A DNA stretch of 10,457 bases from an uncultured Acidimicrobiaceae bacterium (lineage in GTDB: Bacteria; Actinomycetota; Acidimicrobiia; Acidimicrobiales; Ilumatobacteraceae). The notes beneath the pieces were generated by a model. That model was not told the DNA's origin. It did no database searches and was given only the letters and a program-made list of their open reading frames with translations. The stretch lies in contig CAIXHI010000301.1 of NCBI GenBank assembly GCA_903919215.1, positions 1 to 10,457 on the forward strand, read 5' to 3'. Position numbers and translations under genes: made by a program. Shown one piece after another: positions 1 through 7,274 of this stretch. Numbering within the stretch: the stretch's first letter is position 1; every line of letters starts with the position of its first letter.

Positions 1-71
1 CTCCGTAGCTCAGTGGATAGAGCAACGGTTTCCTAAACCGCAGGTCGCAGGTTCGATTCCTGCCGGGGGCG
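1..71 (+). tRNA. tRNA-Arg (anticodon CCT), 5' end cut by the window edge
   Basis: The sequence folds as a cloverleaf. The D arm is GCTC/GAGC at 8-11 and 20-23. The anticodon stem is 25-29/37-41 with loop TTCCTAA, which places the anticodon CCT at 32-34 and so reads the arginine codon AGG. The T arm is GCAGG-TTCGATT-CCTGC at 47-63. The 3' acceptor strand CGGGGGC is at 64-70, with discriminator G at 71. The visible 5' acceptor strand is only CTCCG, so the first two bases lie outside the window. One U-G wobble sits in the acceptor stem, and an A-C mismatch sits at the first anticodon-stem pair (25/41). GCT follows, so the CCA end is not encoded and must be added after transcription. Confidence 0.93.
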
Positions 72-124
72 CTGTGTGAATACCGGGTCGTCAGGCTCAT
101 CTGGAGCCCGATCCGAATGCTTGA

Positions 125-142
125 CTTAGCGGATCCGCTAAG
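125..142. promoter_or_regulatory. Perfect 18-bp palindromic operator over the promoter of the Xre/nucleotidyltransferase pair
   Basis: CTTAGCGGATCCGCTAAG is identical to its own reverse complement. It lies 8 bp before the ATG of the Xre-type gene. A -35-like TTGACT (121-126) overlaps its left edge. A -10-like TAAGAT (139-144) overlaps its right edge and ends 6 nt before ATG 151, which would give a leaderless transcript. Bound protein would block RNA polymerase. The inferred ligand is the Xre protein encoded directly downstream, the usual negative autoregulation of toxin-antitoxin pairs. The spacing from TTGACT to TAAGAT is only 12 nt, so the -35 assignment is doubtful. Confidence 0.75.
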
Positions 143-150
143 ATTTGGCC

Positions 151-438
151 ATGATCACCGGTGACACTCTGGCTACGTTGCGACGCCGGTCGGGTCGTAC
201 GCAGTCCGAGGTGGCGCAAACGGTCGGTATCCCCGCATCGGTGCTCAGTGCCTACGAGCGTGGGCGGCGCGAGCCCAGCCTGGCCAATGCGTCACGCATC
301 ATCGATGCGCTTGGGTACTCGGTGAAGTTCGATTTCGTACTCGACCCCGCCGAGCAGGCCCGCCGATTGCACGATGTGCTGGAACTCGCCGAAGCGCTCC
401 CGTATCAGCCGCGGCCACTCGCATCGGCCAGGCGATGA
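151..438 (+). CDS. Xre-family helix-turn-helix regulator, probable antitoxin of the pair
   Basis: A 95-aa, mostly single-domain DNA-binding protein. Residues about 6-57 form a Cro/C1-type HTH: the first helices carry LRRRSGRTQSEVAQTVG, the recognition-helix region is around PASVLSAYERGRREPS, and SRIIDALG closes the fold. A short C-terminal tail (about 62-95, LDPAEQARRLHDVLELAEALP) could contact the partner protein. A TTG at 145 would add two residues. ATG 151 is preferred because it lies 6 nt after the -10-like TAAGAT and just past the palindrome. The stop overlaps the next start as ATGA, so the two genes are translationally coupled. By analogy with Xre/nucleotidyltransferase pairs it would neutralise the partner and repress the operon. 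The antitoxin role is inferred; the HTH fold is clear. Confidence 0.88.
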   Translation: MITGDTLATLRRRSGRTQSEVAQTVGIPASVLSAYERGRREPSLANASRIIDALGYSVKFDFVLDPAEQARRLHDVLELAEALPYQPRPLASARR

Positions 439-983
439 GCGCGCCAACAATCGGTCTGATCGACCGCATCGTTGCGGTCTGCGAATCGCTCGACCGCGCG
501 AGCCTTCCCTGGGCGCTCGGGGGCGCGCTCGCTCTGGCCTACGCGACCAACGAACCGCGAGGTACCCGCGACATCGACGTCAACGTGTTCGTCGATTCGG
601 GCGATGCTCGCACGGTGTTCGCGGCGCTCCCCGCCGGTGTGGTGTTCACCGACTCCGATGTGGCCGATGCGGGTGCGCACGATCAGGTGCGCCTGTGGTG
701 GGACACGATGCCGATCGATGTCTTCTTCGCCGCCGATCCGTTCCATCACGATGTGGCGGCGCGCTGTCGGGTGGTGCCGTTCGAGGGTCGCCGCATCCAG
801 GTCCTGTCGGCAGAGGATCTCGCAGTGTTCGCAGCACTGTTCGACCGCATCCAGGACTGGGCCGATATCGAAGCGATGGTGGAGAGCAACGCCATCGATC
901 TGCAGTTGGCAGCTGAACGACTTGCTCAGCTGCTCGGTGATGACCCGCGCGTGAAGCGGTTGCGGACGCTCACCATTCGTTGA
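435..983 (+). CDS. AbiEii-like nucleotidyltransferase, probable toxin or defence enzyme
   Basis: A 182-aa protein of the minimal nucleotidyltransferase (DNA polymerase beta-like) fold. The signature is GG at 29-30 (WALGGALALAYA) followed by TRDIDV with metal-binding Asp46 and Asp48; a third likely acidic ligand is Asp95 in MPIDVFF. The region LSAEDLAVF...DWADIEAM (124-148) matches the C-terminal helix of AbiEii/DUF6036-type proteins. Family toxins transfer nucleotides to RNA or other targets, or act in abortive phage infection. The ATG overlaps the upstream stop by four bases and has no clear Shine-Dalgarno, consistent with translational coupling to the Xre gene. As I remember the family, a lysine usually follows the Phe of VF in this motif; here it is Ala133. 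It could be a toxin, a defence effector or a domesticated relative. Nucleotidyltransferase fold: high confidence; toxicity: inferred. Confidence 0.85.
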   Translation: MSAPTIGLIDRIVAVCESLDRASLPWALGGALALAYATNEPRGTRDIDVNVFVDSGDARTVFAALPAGVVFTDSDVADAGAHDQVRLWWDTMPIDVFFAADPFHHDVAARCRVVPFEGRRIQVLSAEDLAVFAALFDRIQDWADIEAMVESNAIDLQLAAERLAQLLGDDPRVKRLRTLTIR

Positions 984-1021
984 AGCCGAGGTGGTGGGCA
1001 ACCCAGCGCTGCCGCTCGCCG

Positions 1022-1027
1022 TATGGT
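1022..1027 (+). promoter_or_regulatory. Candidate -10 element for the hyp operon (leaderless hypF)
   Basis: TATGGT lies in the 51-nt gap after the nucleotidyltransferase gene. The proposed hypF GTG begins 7 nt after its last base, where a transcription start would be expected. No convincing -35 is visible 16-18 nt upstream and no Shine-Dalgarno precedes the start, which agrees with leaderless initiation but does not prove it. Confidence 0.4.
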
Positions 1028-1034
1028 CTGGTGT

Positions 1035-3362
1035 GTGACGAGCACACCGACGATCGCCGAACGGCGGCGACTGGTCATCACCGGTGTGGTGCAGGGCGTC
1101 GGGTTCAGGCCCTTCGTGCACCGACTCGCAGGTGAACTTGGCCTCGCCGGGTTTGTCGGGAACGACTCGGCAGGTGTGTTCATCGAGATCGAAGGGGCGC
1201 CGTCAGCGATCGCGACGTTCGTGGAGCGACTCGACGGCGACGTGCCACCGCTCGCGAGCATCGATTCGGTGATCGCTACGACGGTCCCTCCCACCGGGGC
1301 GGATGGCTTCGCGATCGTGGAGTCGTCGGCGATCGACGGCGACCGCACCTCGGTGCCGCCCGATGTCGCCACGTGCGACGACTGCATGGTCGAAGTGCTC
1401 GACCCCGCTGACCGGCGCTATCGGTATCCGTTCACGAACTGCACCAACTGCGGCCCCCGCTTCACCATCATCACCGACCTTCCGTACGACCGGCCCGCCA
1501 CGACAATGGCGCAGTTTGTGATGTGTCCTTCGTGCCAGCGCGAATACGACGACCCGACGAACCGCCGGTATCACGCGCAGCCCACGGCGTGCGCCGTCTG
1601 CGGGCCGCAGGTGTGGTTCGACGCTCAGGGGACGGTCGTCGACGGAACCGATGCCGTCATCGCCGCGACACTGCGAGCCATTGCCGCCGGGGCGATCGTC
1701 GCCGTCAAGGGTCTGGGTGGCTACCACCTCGCGGTCGACGCCCGCTCGGACGACGCGCTGCGCGCGTTGCGTTCCCGCAAGGGTCGCTCGGACAAGCCGT
1801 TCGCGGTGATGGTGCCGACGCTGGCTGTGGCTCAAGCACTGGCGGAGGTCGGCGACGAGGAAGCCGCTGCGCTGCAGTCGCCGGCCCGGCCGATCGTGCT
1901 GCTGCGCCGACGCTCGGGCGCGGACGTCTCGGCATTCGTGGCACCGGGCAACCCTGTGCTGGGCGTGATGCTGCCGTACAGCCCGCTGCACCACCTGCTG
2001 TTCGCCGAGGTTCCGGGTTCCGATGCGGTGCCGCCACGAGTGCTGGTGCTGACATCGGGCAACCTGTCGAACGAACCGATCTGCATCGACGATGCCGACG
2101 CGCGGATTCGGTTGGCCGACCTGGCAGATGCCTTCCTCACTCACGACCGGCCGATCCACGTGCCCTGTGACGATTCGGTGATTCGGATCGTGGACGGTGC
2201 GGTGCAGCCGGTCAGGCGGTCACGTGGCTACACGCCACTGCCTGTGGCCTTGCCGGTGAGCGTCGCCCCGACGCTCGCGGTCGGCGGCGAACTGAAGAAC
2301 ACGTGTTGCCTCGCATCAGGTCGTCGAGCCTGGGTGAGCCAGCACATCGGCGACATGGAGAACCTGGAGACGCTGCACACGTTCGAACGGACGGTCGAGG
2401 GCTTCCAGCGGATGTACGCAGTGCAACCGACCGTCATCGCCGCCGACGGGCACCCGGGATATCTCACCCGCCGCTGGGCGATCGAGCACCGTGCCGGCCG
2501 CACCTTGGTGCACGTGCAACATCATCACGCGCACATCGCTGCGGTCATGGCCGAGCACGGCCTCGACGGCACGGAACCGGTCATCGGCGTCGCTTTCGAC
2601 GGCACCGGCTACGGGATCGGCGACGATGGCGCTCCCGAGATCTGGGGCGGCGAAGTGTTGGTCGCCGACTACCGCGGTTTCGTGCGCGCCGGCCACCTGC
2701 GACCGTTGCCACTCGTGGGCGGCGATGGCTCGGTGAGCAACCCGTGCCGCCTCGCTGTTGCCTATCTCGCCGCCCTCAATATCGAGGTCGACCCGTCGCA
2801 GCCTGCCGTCGCGGCCTGCGACGCCACCGAACTCGCCGTCGTGCGTCGGCAGGTGGAGCGCAACATCGGCTGCACGCCGAACACGAGCATGGGTCGTCTG
2901 TTCGACGTGGTCGCTTCGCTGCTCGGAGTTCGCCACCGCATCTCCTACGAGGCACAGGCGGCGATCGAACTGGAAGTGCTCGCCGAAGGCGGTGTCAGCG
3001 ACCCGTCGGCGCTGCCGTGGATGTTCGGTCTGGACGGCGCGGGCATCATCGACCCGGCGCCGGTGCTCCAGGGAATCGTCGACACGGTTGCGGCCGATGG
3101 CAACCGAGCCGCCGCCGCACTCGCGTTTCACCATGCCGTCGCCGCCGCCGTGGTGGCGGTCGTGCAGCAGGTCTCCTCGGCGCACGGCACCCATCCGGTG
3201 GCGCTGACCGGCGGGGTGTTCCAGAATGCATTACTCACCCGGATCACTCGGGCGAGCCTGGAAGCCGCTGGGTATGTGGTGCTGACCCACCGTCTCGTAC
3301 CGCCGAACGATGGCGGATTGTCACTCGGCCAGGCGATCATCGCCGGCCACGGAAGGGAATAG
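1035..3362 (+). CDS. hypF: Carbamoyltransferase HypF, [NiFe]-hydrogenase maturation
   Basis: A cytoplasmic enzyme that uses carbamoyl phosphate and ATP to carbamoylate the C-terminal cysteine of HypE, the first step in making the CN ligands of the [NiFe] site. All domains are present in 775 aa. An acylphosphatase domain is at about 12-97 (VVQGVGFRPF and VGNDSAGV). Two zinc fingers have exact family spacing: C114, C117, C136, C139, then C164, C167, C186, C189. A YrdC-like domain spans about 205-390 (VKGLGGYHL, SRKGRSDKPFAVM, LTSGNLSNEP). A Kae1/HypF-C domain follows, with HHHAH at 496-500, AFDGTGYG near 520-527, and LTGGVFQN near the C terminus. GTG 1035 is chosen because ATG 1023 lies inside the candidate -10; that ATG would add four residues. 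It is the first gene of hypFCDE. No lesion is visible. Confidence 0.97.
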   Translation: MTSTPTIAERRRLVITGVVQGVGFRPFVHRLAGELGLAGFVGNDSAGVFIEIEGAPSAIATFVERLDGDVPPLASIDSVIATTVPPTGADGFAIVESSAIDGDRTSVPPDVATCDDCMVEVLDPADRRYRYPFTNCTNCGPRFTIITDLPYDRPATTMAQFVMCPSCQREYDDPTNRRYHAQPTACAVCGPQVWFDAQGTVVDGTDAVIAATLRAIAAGAIVAVKGLGGYHLAVDARSDDALRALRSRKGRSDKPFAVMVPTLAVAQALAEVGDEEAAALQSPARPIVLLRRRSGADVSAFVAPGNPVLGVMLPYSPLHHLLFAEVPGSDAVPPRVLVLTSGNLSNEPICIDDADARIRLADLADAFLTHDRPIHVPCDDSVIRIVDGAVQPVRRSRGYTPLPVALPVSVAPTLAVGGELKNTCCLASGRRAWVSQHIGDMENLETLHTFERTVEGFQRMYAVQPTVIAADGHPGYLTRRWAIEHRAGRTLVHVQHHHAHIAAVMAEHGLDGTEPVIGVAFDGTGYGIGDDGAPEIWGGEVLVADYRGFVRAGHLRPLPLVGGDGSVSNPCRLAVAYLAALNIEVDPSQPAVAACDATELAVVRRQVERNIGCTPNTSMGRLFDVVASLLGVRHRISYEAQAAIELEVLAEGGVSDPSALPWMFGLDGAGIIDPAPVLQGIVDTVAADGNRAAAALAFHHAVAAAVVAVVQQVSSAHGTHPVALTGGVFQNALLTRITRASLEAAGYVVLTHRLVPPNDGGLSLGQAIIAGHGRE

Positions 3363-3364
3363 TC

Positions 3365-3591
3365 ATGTGCCTGGGAGTGCCCGGCAAGGTGTTGGAGATC
3401 CGCTTCGAGCAGGGCACGCGCATGGCGACCGTCGACTTCGGCGGGGCGACCAAGACCGTGTGCCTGGTGTACGTCCCCGAGGTGGAGGTGGGGGACTACA
3501 CGATCGTGCACGCCGGGTTCGCGATCACCCGGCTCGATGAGGAGTCCGCGCTGGCAACGTTGCGGCTGTTCGCGGAACTCGGGGACCTGGG

Positions 3592-3595
<4 letters not shown>
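3365..3595 (+). CDS. hypC: HypC chaperone for hydrogenase iron-site assembly
   Basis: A 76-aa protein of the HypC/HupF family, full length. It begins MCLGVPGKV; after Met removal the essential Cys2 binds iron, forms a complex with HypD, and carries the Fe(CN)2CO unit to the large-subunit precursor. The core DFGGATKTVCLVYVPEVEVGDY and the following HAGFAITRLDEESA are typical of the family. The ATG lies 2 nt after the hypF stop and is preceded by a good Shine-Dalgarno, GGAAGGGA at 3351-3358. The TGA stop overlaps the hypD GTG by four bases (GTGA), coupling translation of the two partners, which act in a 1:1 complex. Confidence 0.96.
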
Positions 3596-4696
<1,101 letters not shown>

Positions 4697-4704
<8 letters not shown>

Positions 4705-5761
4705 ATCGGCCGACATCGAAGGGTGGTCGTGTCCGCTGCCACTGCGCCAGCAGGAGCGCATCGTGATGGGGCATGGCGGTGGCGGGCAGATGTCCGCAGA
4801 ACTGATCCAGCATCTGTTCCTACCGGCCTTCGGCGCAGCGGCCAGCAGTGCCACGCCAAGCGACTCACATGTGCTCACACTGGCCAACGGCCAACGGCTG
4901 GCGTTCTCCACCGACACCTATGTCGTGCATCCACTGTTCTTCCCGGGCGGCAACATCGGCGAACTCGCCGTCTACGGAACGGTCAACGATCTGGCGATGA
5001 GCGGCGCAGTGCCCCTCGCTCTCTCCACCGGGTTCGTGCTCGAAGAGGGTTTGGAGATGGACGTGCTCGGCCGCATCGCCACTGCGATGGGCGCGGCAGC
5101 GACGACTGCCGGGGTGCAACTTGTCACCGGCGACACCAAAGTCGTCGAGCGTGGCCATGGCGACGGTGTGTACATCAACACCGCTGGCATCGGCCTGGTG
5201 CCGGAAGGTGTCGACATCCGGCCCGAACGCGCCCGCCCCGGCGACGTCGTCATCGTCTCCGGTGAGATCGGCCTCCACGGCATCGCCGTGCTCAGCCTTC
5301 GCGAAGGTCTCGAGTTCGGCACCGAACTGCGGTCGGACACCGCGCCGCTGAACCACCTCGTGGCCGCGATGCTCGTCGTGTGCAGCGACATCCACGTGTT
5401 GCGCGACCCCACCCGCGGTGGACTTGCTGCGTCGTTGTGCGAGATCGCTGAGACTGCACAGGTGGGGATCGAATACGACGAACGTTCGCTGCCGGTGCCC
5501 GAAGCGGTGCGTGCAGCGTGCGGGTTCCTGGGGCTCGACCCGATCCATGTGGCGAACGAGGGGAAGCTCGTCGCGTTCGTGGCACCCGAGCACGCTGAGT
5601 CGGTCCTGGCCGCGATGGTCGCGACGGACCTCGGCCGCGGAGCCGTCGTGATCGGGCGCGTGGTGGAAGAGCATCGGGGTTTTGTCGTCGCCCGCACTCG
5701 GCTCGGCTCGACCCGGATCGTCGATCGCCCGCTCGGCGAGCAACTCCCGCGGATTTGCTGA
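4697..5761 (+). CDS. hypE: HypE, thiocarbamate dehydratase that makes the CN ligand
   Basis: A 354-aa PurM-like ATPase. HypE's C-terminal cysteine is carbamoylated by HypF, dehydrated with ATP to thiocyanate, and the cyanide is passed to iron on HypC-HypD. The protein shows the N-terminal glycine-rich VMGHGGGGQM (about 24-32), the NDLAMSGA and VTGDTKVV segments of the nucleotide-binding fold, and the obligatory C-terminal PRIC whose last residue is Cys354. Start choice: GTG 4697 has AAGGTGG 7 nt upstream and overlaps hypD by 8 bp. The reading frame is open further upstream, but that would add hypD-overlapping, non-family residues. It is the last hyp gene; no terminator-like hairpin was seen after it. 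Confidence 0.96.
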
Positions 5762-5806
5762 CGGCGTCGCGCCACGCTCGACGTGGGTCCCGCTGCACAT
5801 CAGGGC

Positions 5807-5812
5807 TACGGT
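5807..5812 (+). promoter_or_regulatory. Candidate -10 element for the esterase gene (leaderless)
   Basis: TACGGT lies in the 58-nt gap after hypE. ATG 5820 begins 7 nt after its last base, the same spacing as at hypF. There is no clear -35 and no Shine-Dalgarno before the ATG. It would give the esterase its own transcript rather than read-through from hyp. An in-frame GTG at 5811 overlaps the element and is therefore not preferred. Confidence 0.35.
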
Positions 5813-5819
5813 GCCCCAC

Positions 5820-6737
5820 ATGGCCGTCGATCCCGCTGCTCAATCCATACTCGATCTGCTCGTGGCGATGGGTGGTGCGCCAATGGAGACGTTGTCCCCG
5901 TCCCAAGCTCGCCTGCTCTCTGACGGTTTCGCTCTGCTCGGCGGCGACGGCGCCGAGGTGGCATCGGTGGAGTCACGCGAGGTCGGGGGCGTGCCGGCGT
6001 TGGTGATCACACCGCACGGCACCGGCCCGTTCCCAGTGTTGGTGTGGATGCATGGTGGTGGCTGGGTCGTCGGCTCGCCGACCGAGTCGTTGGCCACCGG
6101 CAAGAACCTGGCCGCGAAGGCCCAGTGCGTGGTTGTTTCGTTGGACTACCGCATGGCACCCGAGCACAAGGCACCTGCCGCCTACGACGACTGCGTGGCG
6201 GCGACGGCGTGGCTCGTGGAGCACGCTGGTGACGTCGGCGGCGACCCAACCCGTATCGCCGTGGGCGGCGACTCGGCCGGTGGCAATCTGTCAGCCCTCG
6301 TGGCCCAGGCGCTCGGTGGAGCGTTGTGCTTCCAGGCACTGATCTACCCCGCCACCGACGTCACCGGCGACTACCCGTCGCGCGTCGAGAACGCGGACGG
6401 CTACCTGCTGACGAAGTCGATGATGGAGTGGTTCGAGGCCCACTACTTGGAGGACAGCGGTGTCGACCCGAGCGATCTGCGCGTGTCACCGCTGCTGGCG
6501 CCGACGTCGACGGTGGCGGCCACCGCGCCGGCACTCGTGATCACCGCCGGGTACGACCCGCTGCGCGATGAGGGTCAGGCGTACGCCGCGCACCTGACGG
6601 CAGCCGGAGTGTCGGTGGTGCACCGCCATTTCGCCGGGCAGATCCATGGCTTCTTCTCGATGCCAAACGCGGTGCCAGATGCTGTCGTCGCTGAAGACCT
6701 CACTGCCGAACTGCTGCGCAAGGCCTTCCAGCGCTGA
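5820..6737 (+). CDS. HSL-family (family IV) alpha/beta-hydrolase, esterase/lipase
   Basis: A 305-aa serine esterase of the bacterial hormone-sensitive-lipase group. The oxyanion-hole motif HGGGW is at 78-82. The family segment SLDYRMAPEHKAPAAYDD follows. The nucleophile elbow GDSAG is at 150-154 with catalytic Ser152. The charge relay is completed by Asp246 in DPLRD and His276 in QIHGFFSM. There is no signal peptide or membrane segment, so it is probably cytoplasmic and acts on short- or medium-chain esters. Relatives include the M. tuberculosis Lip proteins such as LipR and LipH. ATG 5820 gives a normal N terminus (MAVDPAAQSILDLL). Its neighbours, a Baeyer-Villiger monooxygenase and an acyl-CoA ligase, suggest it may hydrolyse esters made by the monooxygenase; that link is inferred. 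Confidence 0.94.
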   Translation: MAVDPAAQSILDLLVAMGGAPMETLSPSQARLLSDGFALLGGDGAEVASVESREVGGVPALVITPHGTGPFPVLVWMHGGGWVVGSPTESLATGKNLAAKAQCVVVSLDYRMAPEHKAPAAYDDCVAATAWLVEHAGDVGGDPTRIAVGGDSAGGNLSALVAQALGGALCFQALIYPATDVTGDYPSRVENADGYLLTKSMMEWFEAHYLEDSGVDPSDLRVSPLLAPTSTVAATAPALVITAGYDPLRDEGQAYAAHLTAAGVSVVHRHFAGQIHGFFSMPNAVPDAVVAEDLTAELLRKAFQR

Positions 6738-6740
6738 TCC

Positions 6741-6766
6741 CTGCCGGCGCCCGTGGGCGTCGGCAG
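6741..6766. terminator. Hairpin between convergent genes, possible bidirectional terminator
   Basis: CTGCCGGCGCCC (6741-6752) pairs with GGGCGTCGGCAG (6755-6766) through 11 bp, including one G-U pair, around a 4-nt CGTG loop. It occupies the 39-nt gap between the esterase stop and the convergent CNB gene stop, where a shared terminator would sit. There is no T-tract on either side, which is common in GC-rich actinobacteria but lowers certainty about intrinsic termination. Confidence 0.6.
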
Positions 6767-6776
6767 GTGGCGTGCG

Positions 6777-7184
6777 TCAGTGCTCGAGCGAGGGGTTCAC
6801 ACGAGCCGCCACGATGGGCAGCATCTTCACCGCGAGGTGCGGGACATCTTCGAGCAGCACCATGAAGCCGCGGCCGTCGATGTGCAGAATCGTGGAGTCG
6901 AGCTTGGCGGCAACACGCGAGTTGCGCGGGCGGTGGCACAGCAGTGCCAGTTCACCAGCGAATCCATACTGCGGGATGTCGGCCACGTGCTGACCCTTGT
7001 GGGTGACCTCGAGTGCGCCATCCAGTACGACGACCATGTCGTGACCGATGCTGCCTTCCTCCATCAACACATCGCCCTTCTTCACCTTGAGCGTGGTGGA
7101 GACCGCATGGATGTGCTCCAGGTCGTGCTTCGTGAAACCTTTGAACAGTGGGATCTGCAGCAGTTCGTCGTCGTGGCGATTCAT
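6777..7184 (-). CDS. Stand-alone cyclic-nucleotide-binding domain protein
   Basis: A 135-aa protein that is almost entirely one CNB (cNMP/CRP-type) beta-roll. LFKGFTKHDLEHI is the usual entry helix, followed by KVKKGDVLMEEGSIGHDMVVVLDGALEV. The phosphate-binding cassette is GELALLCHRPRNSR at about 77-90, with Glu78 and Arg87 in the positions that contact the cyclic nucleotide ribose and phosphate in cAMP receptors. No HTH, kinase or acetyltransferase domain follows, so it is not a complete CRP. It could sense cAMP and act on a partner protein. The ATG at 7184 is preferred over an upstream in-frame ATG (7217) because AAGGGA (7193-7198 on this strand) lies about 8 nt before it. It is convergent with the esterase and divergent from the acyl-CoA ligase. 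Fold: high confidence; ligand: not shown. Confidence 0.9.
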   Translation of the reverse strand: MNRHDDELLQIPLFKGFTKHDLEHIHAVSTTLKVKKGDVLMEEGSIGHDMVVVLDGALEVTHKGQHVADIPQYGFAGELALLCHRPRNSRVAAKLDSTILHIDGRGFMVLLEDVPHLAVKMLPIVAARVNPSLEH

Positions 7185-7274
7185 CTCGTTGTGTCCCTTC
7201 TGTGACGCATGTCTCAACCTAGTTCAACTGGCTACTCTCGCGCCACGTACGTCGACAGAGAGGTGGCACGTTCG
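7185..7274. promoter_or_regulatory. Divergent intergenic region for the CNB gene and the acyl-CoA ligase
   Basis: This 90-nt gap must hold both promoters. For the ligase, TACTCT (7233-7238) is a plausible -10, and AGAGAGGTGG (7257-7266) is a Shine-Dalgarno before ATG 7275. For the CNB gene, a TTGAAC on the minus strand (complement of 7222-7227) is -35-like and AAGGGA is its Shine-Dalgarno; no good minus-strand -10 stands out. No clear operator palindrome was seen. Confidence 0.35.

Noticed and set aside
94..108. Small hairpin GGCTC-ATCTG-GAGCC downstream of the tRNA
   Set aside because: Only 5 bp of stem and no T-tract; too weak to call as the tRNA terminator.
1023..1025. ATG 1023 as the hypF start
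   Set aside because: It lies inside the candidate -10 TATGGT and has no Shine-Dalgarno; GTG 1035 fits the leaderless spacing. The alternative changes the protein by only four residues and cannot be excluded.
984..1034. A small gene or RNA between the nucleotidyltransferase and hypF
   Set aside because: The gap is 51 nt and shows only the candidate -10 element.
5478..5487. Palindrome CGAACGTTCG inside hypE
   Set aside because: A 10-bp palindrome within a coding sequence and unrelated to any start is expected by chance in this base composition.
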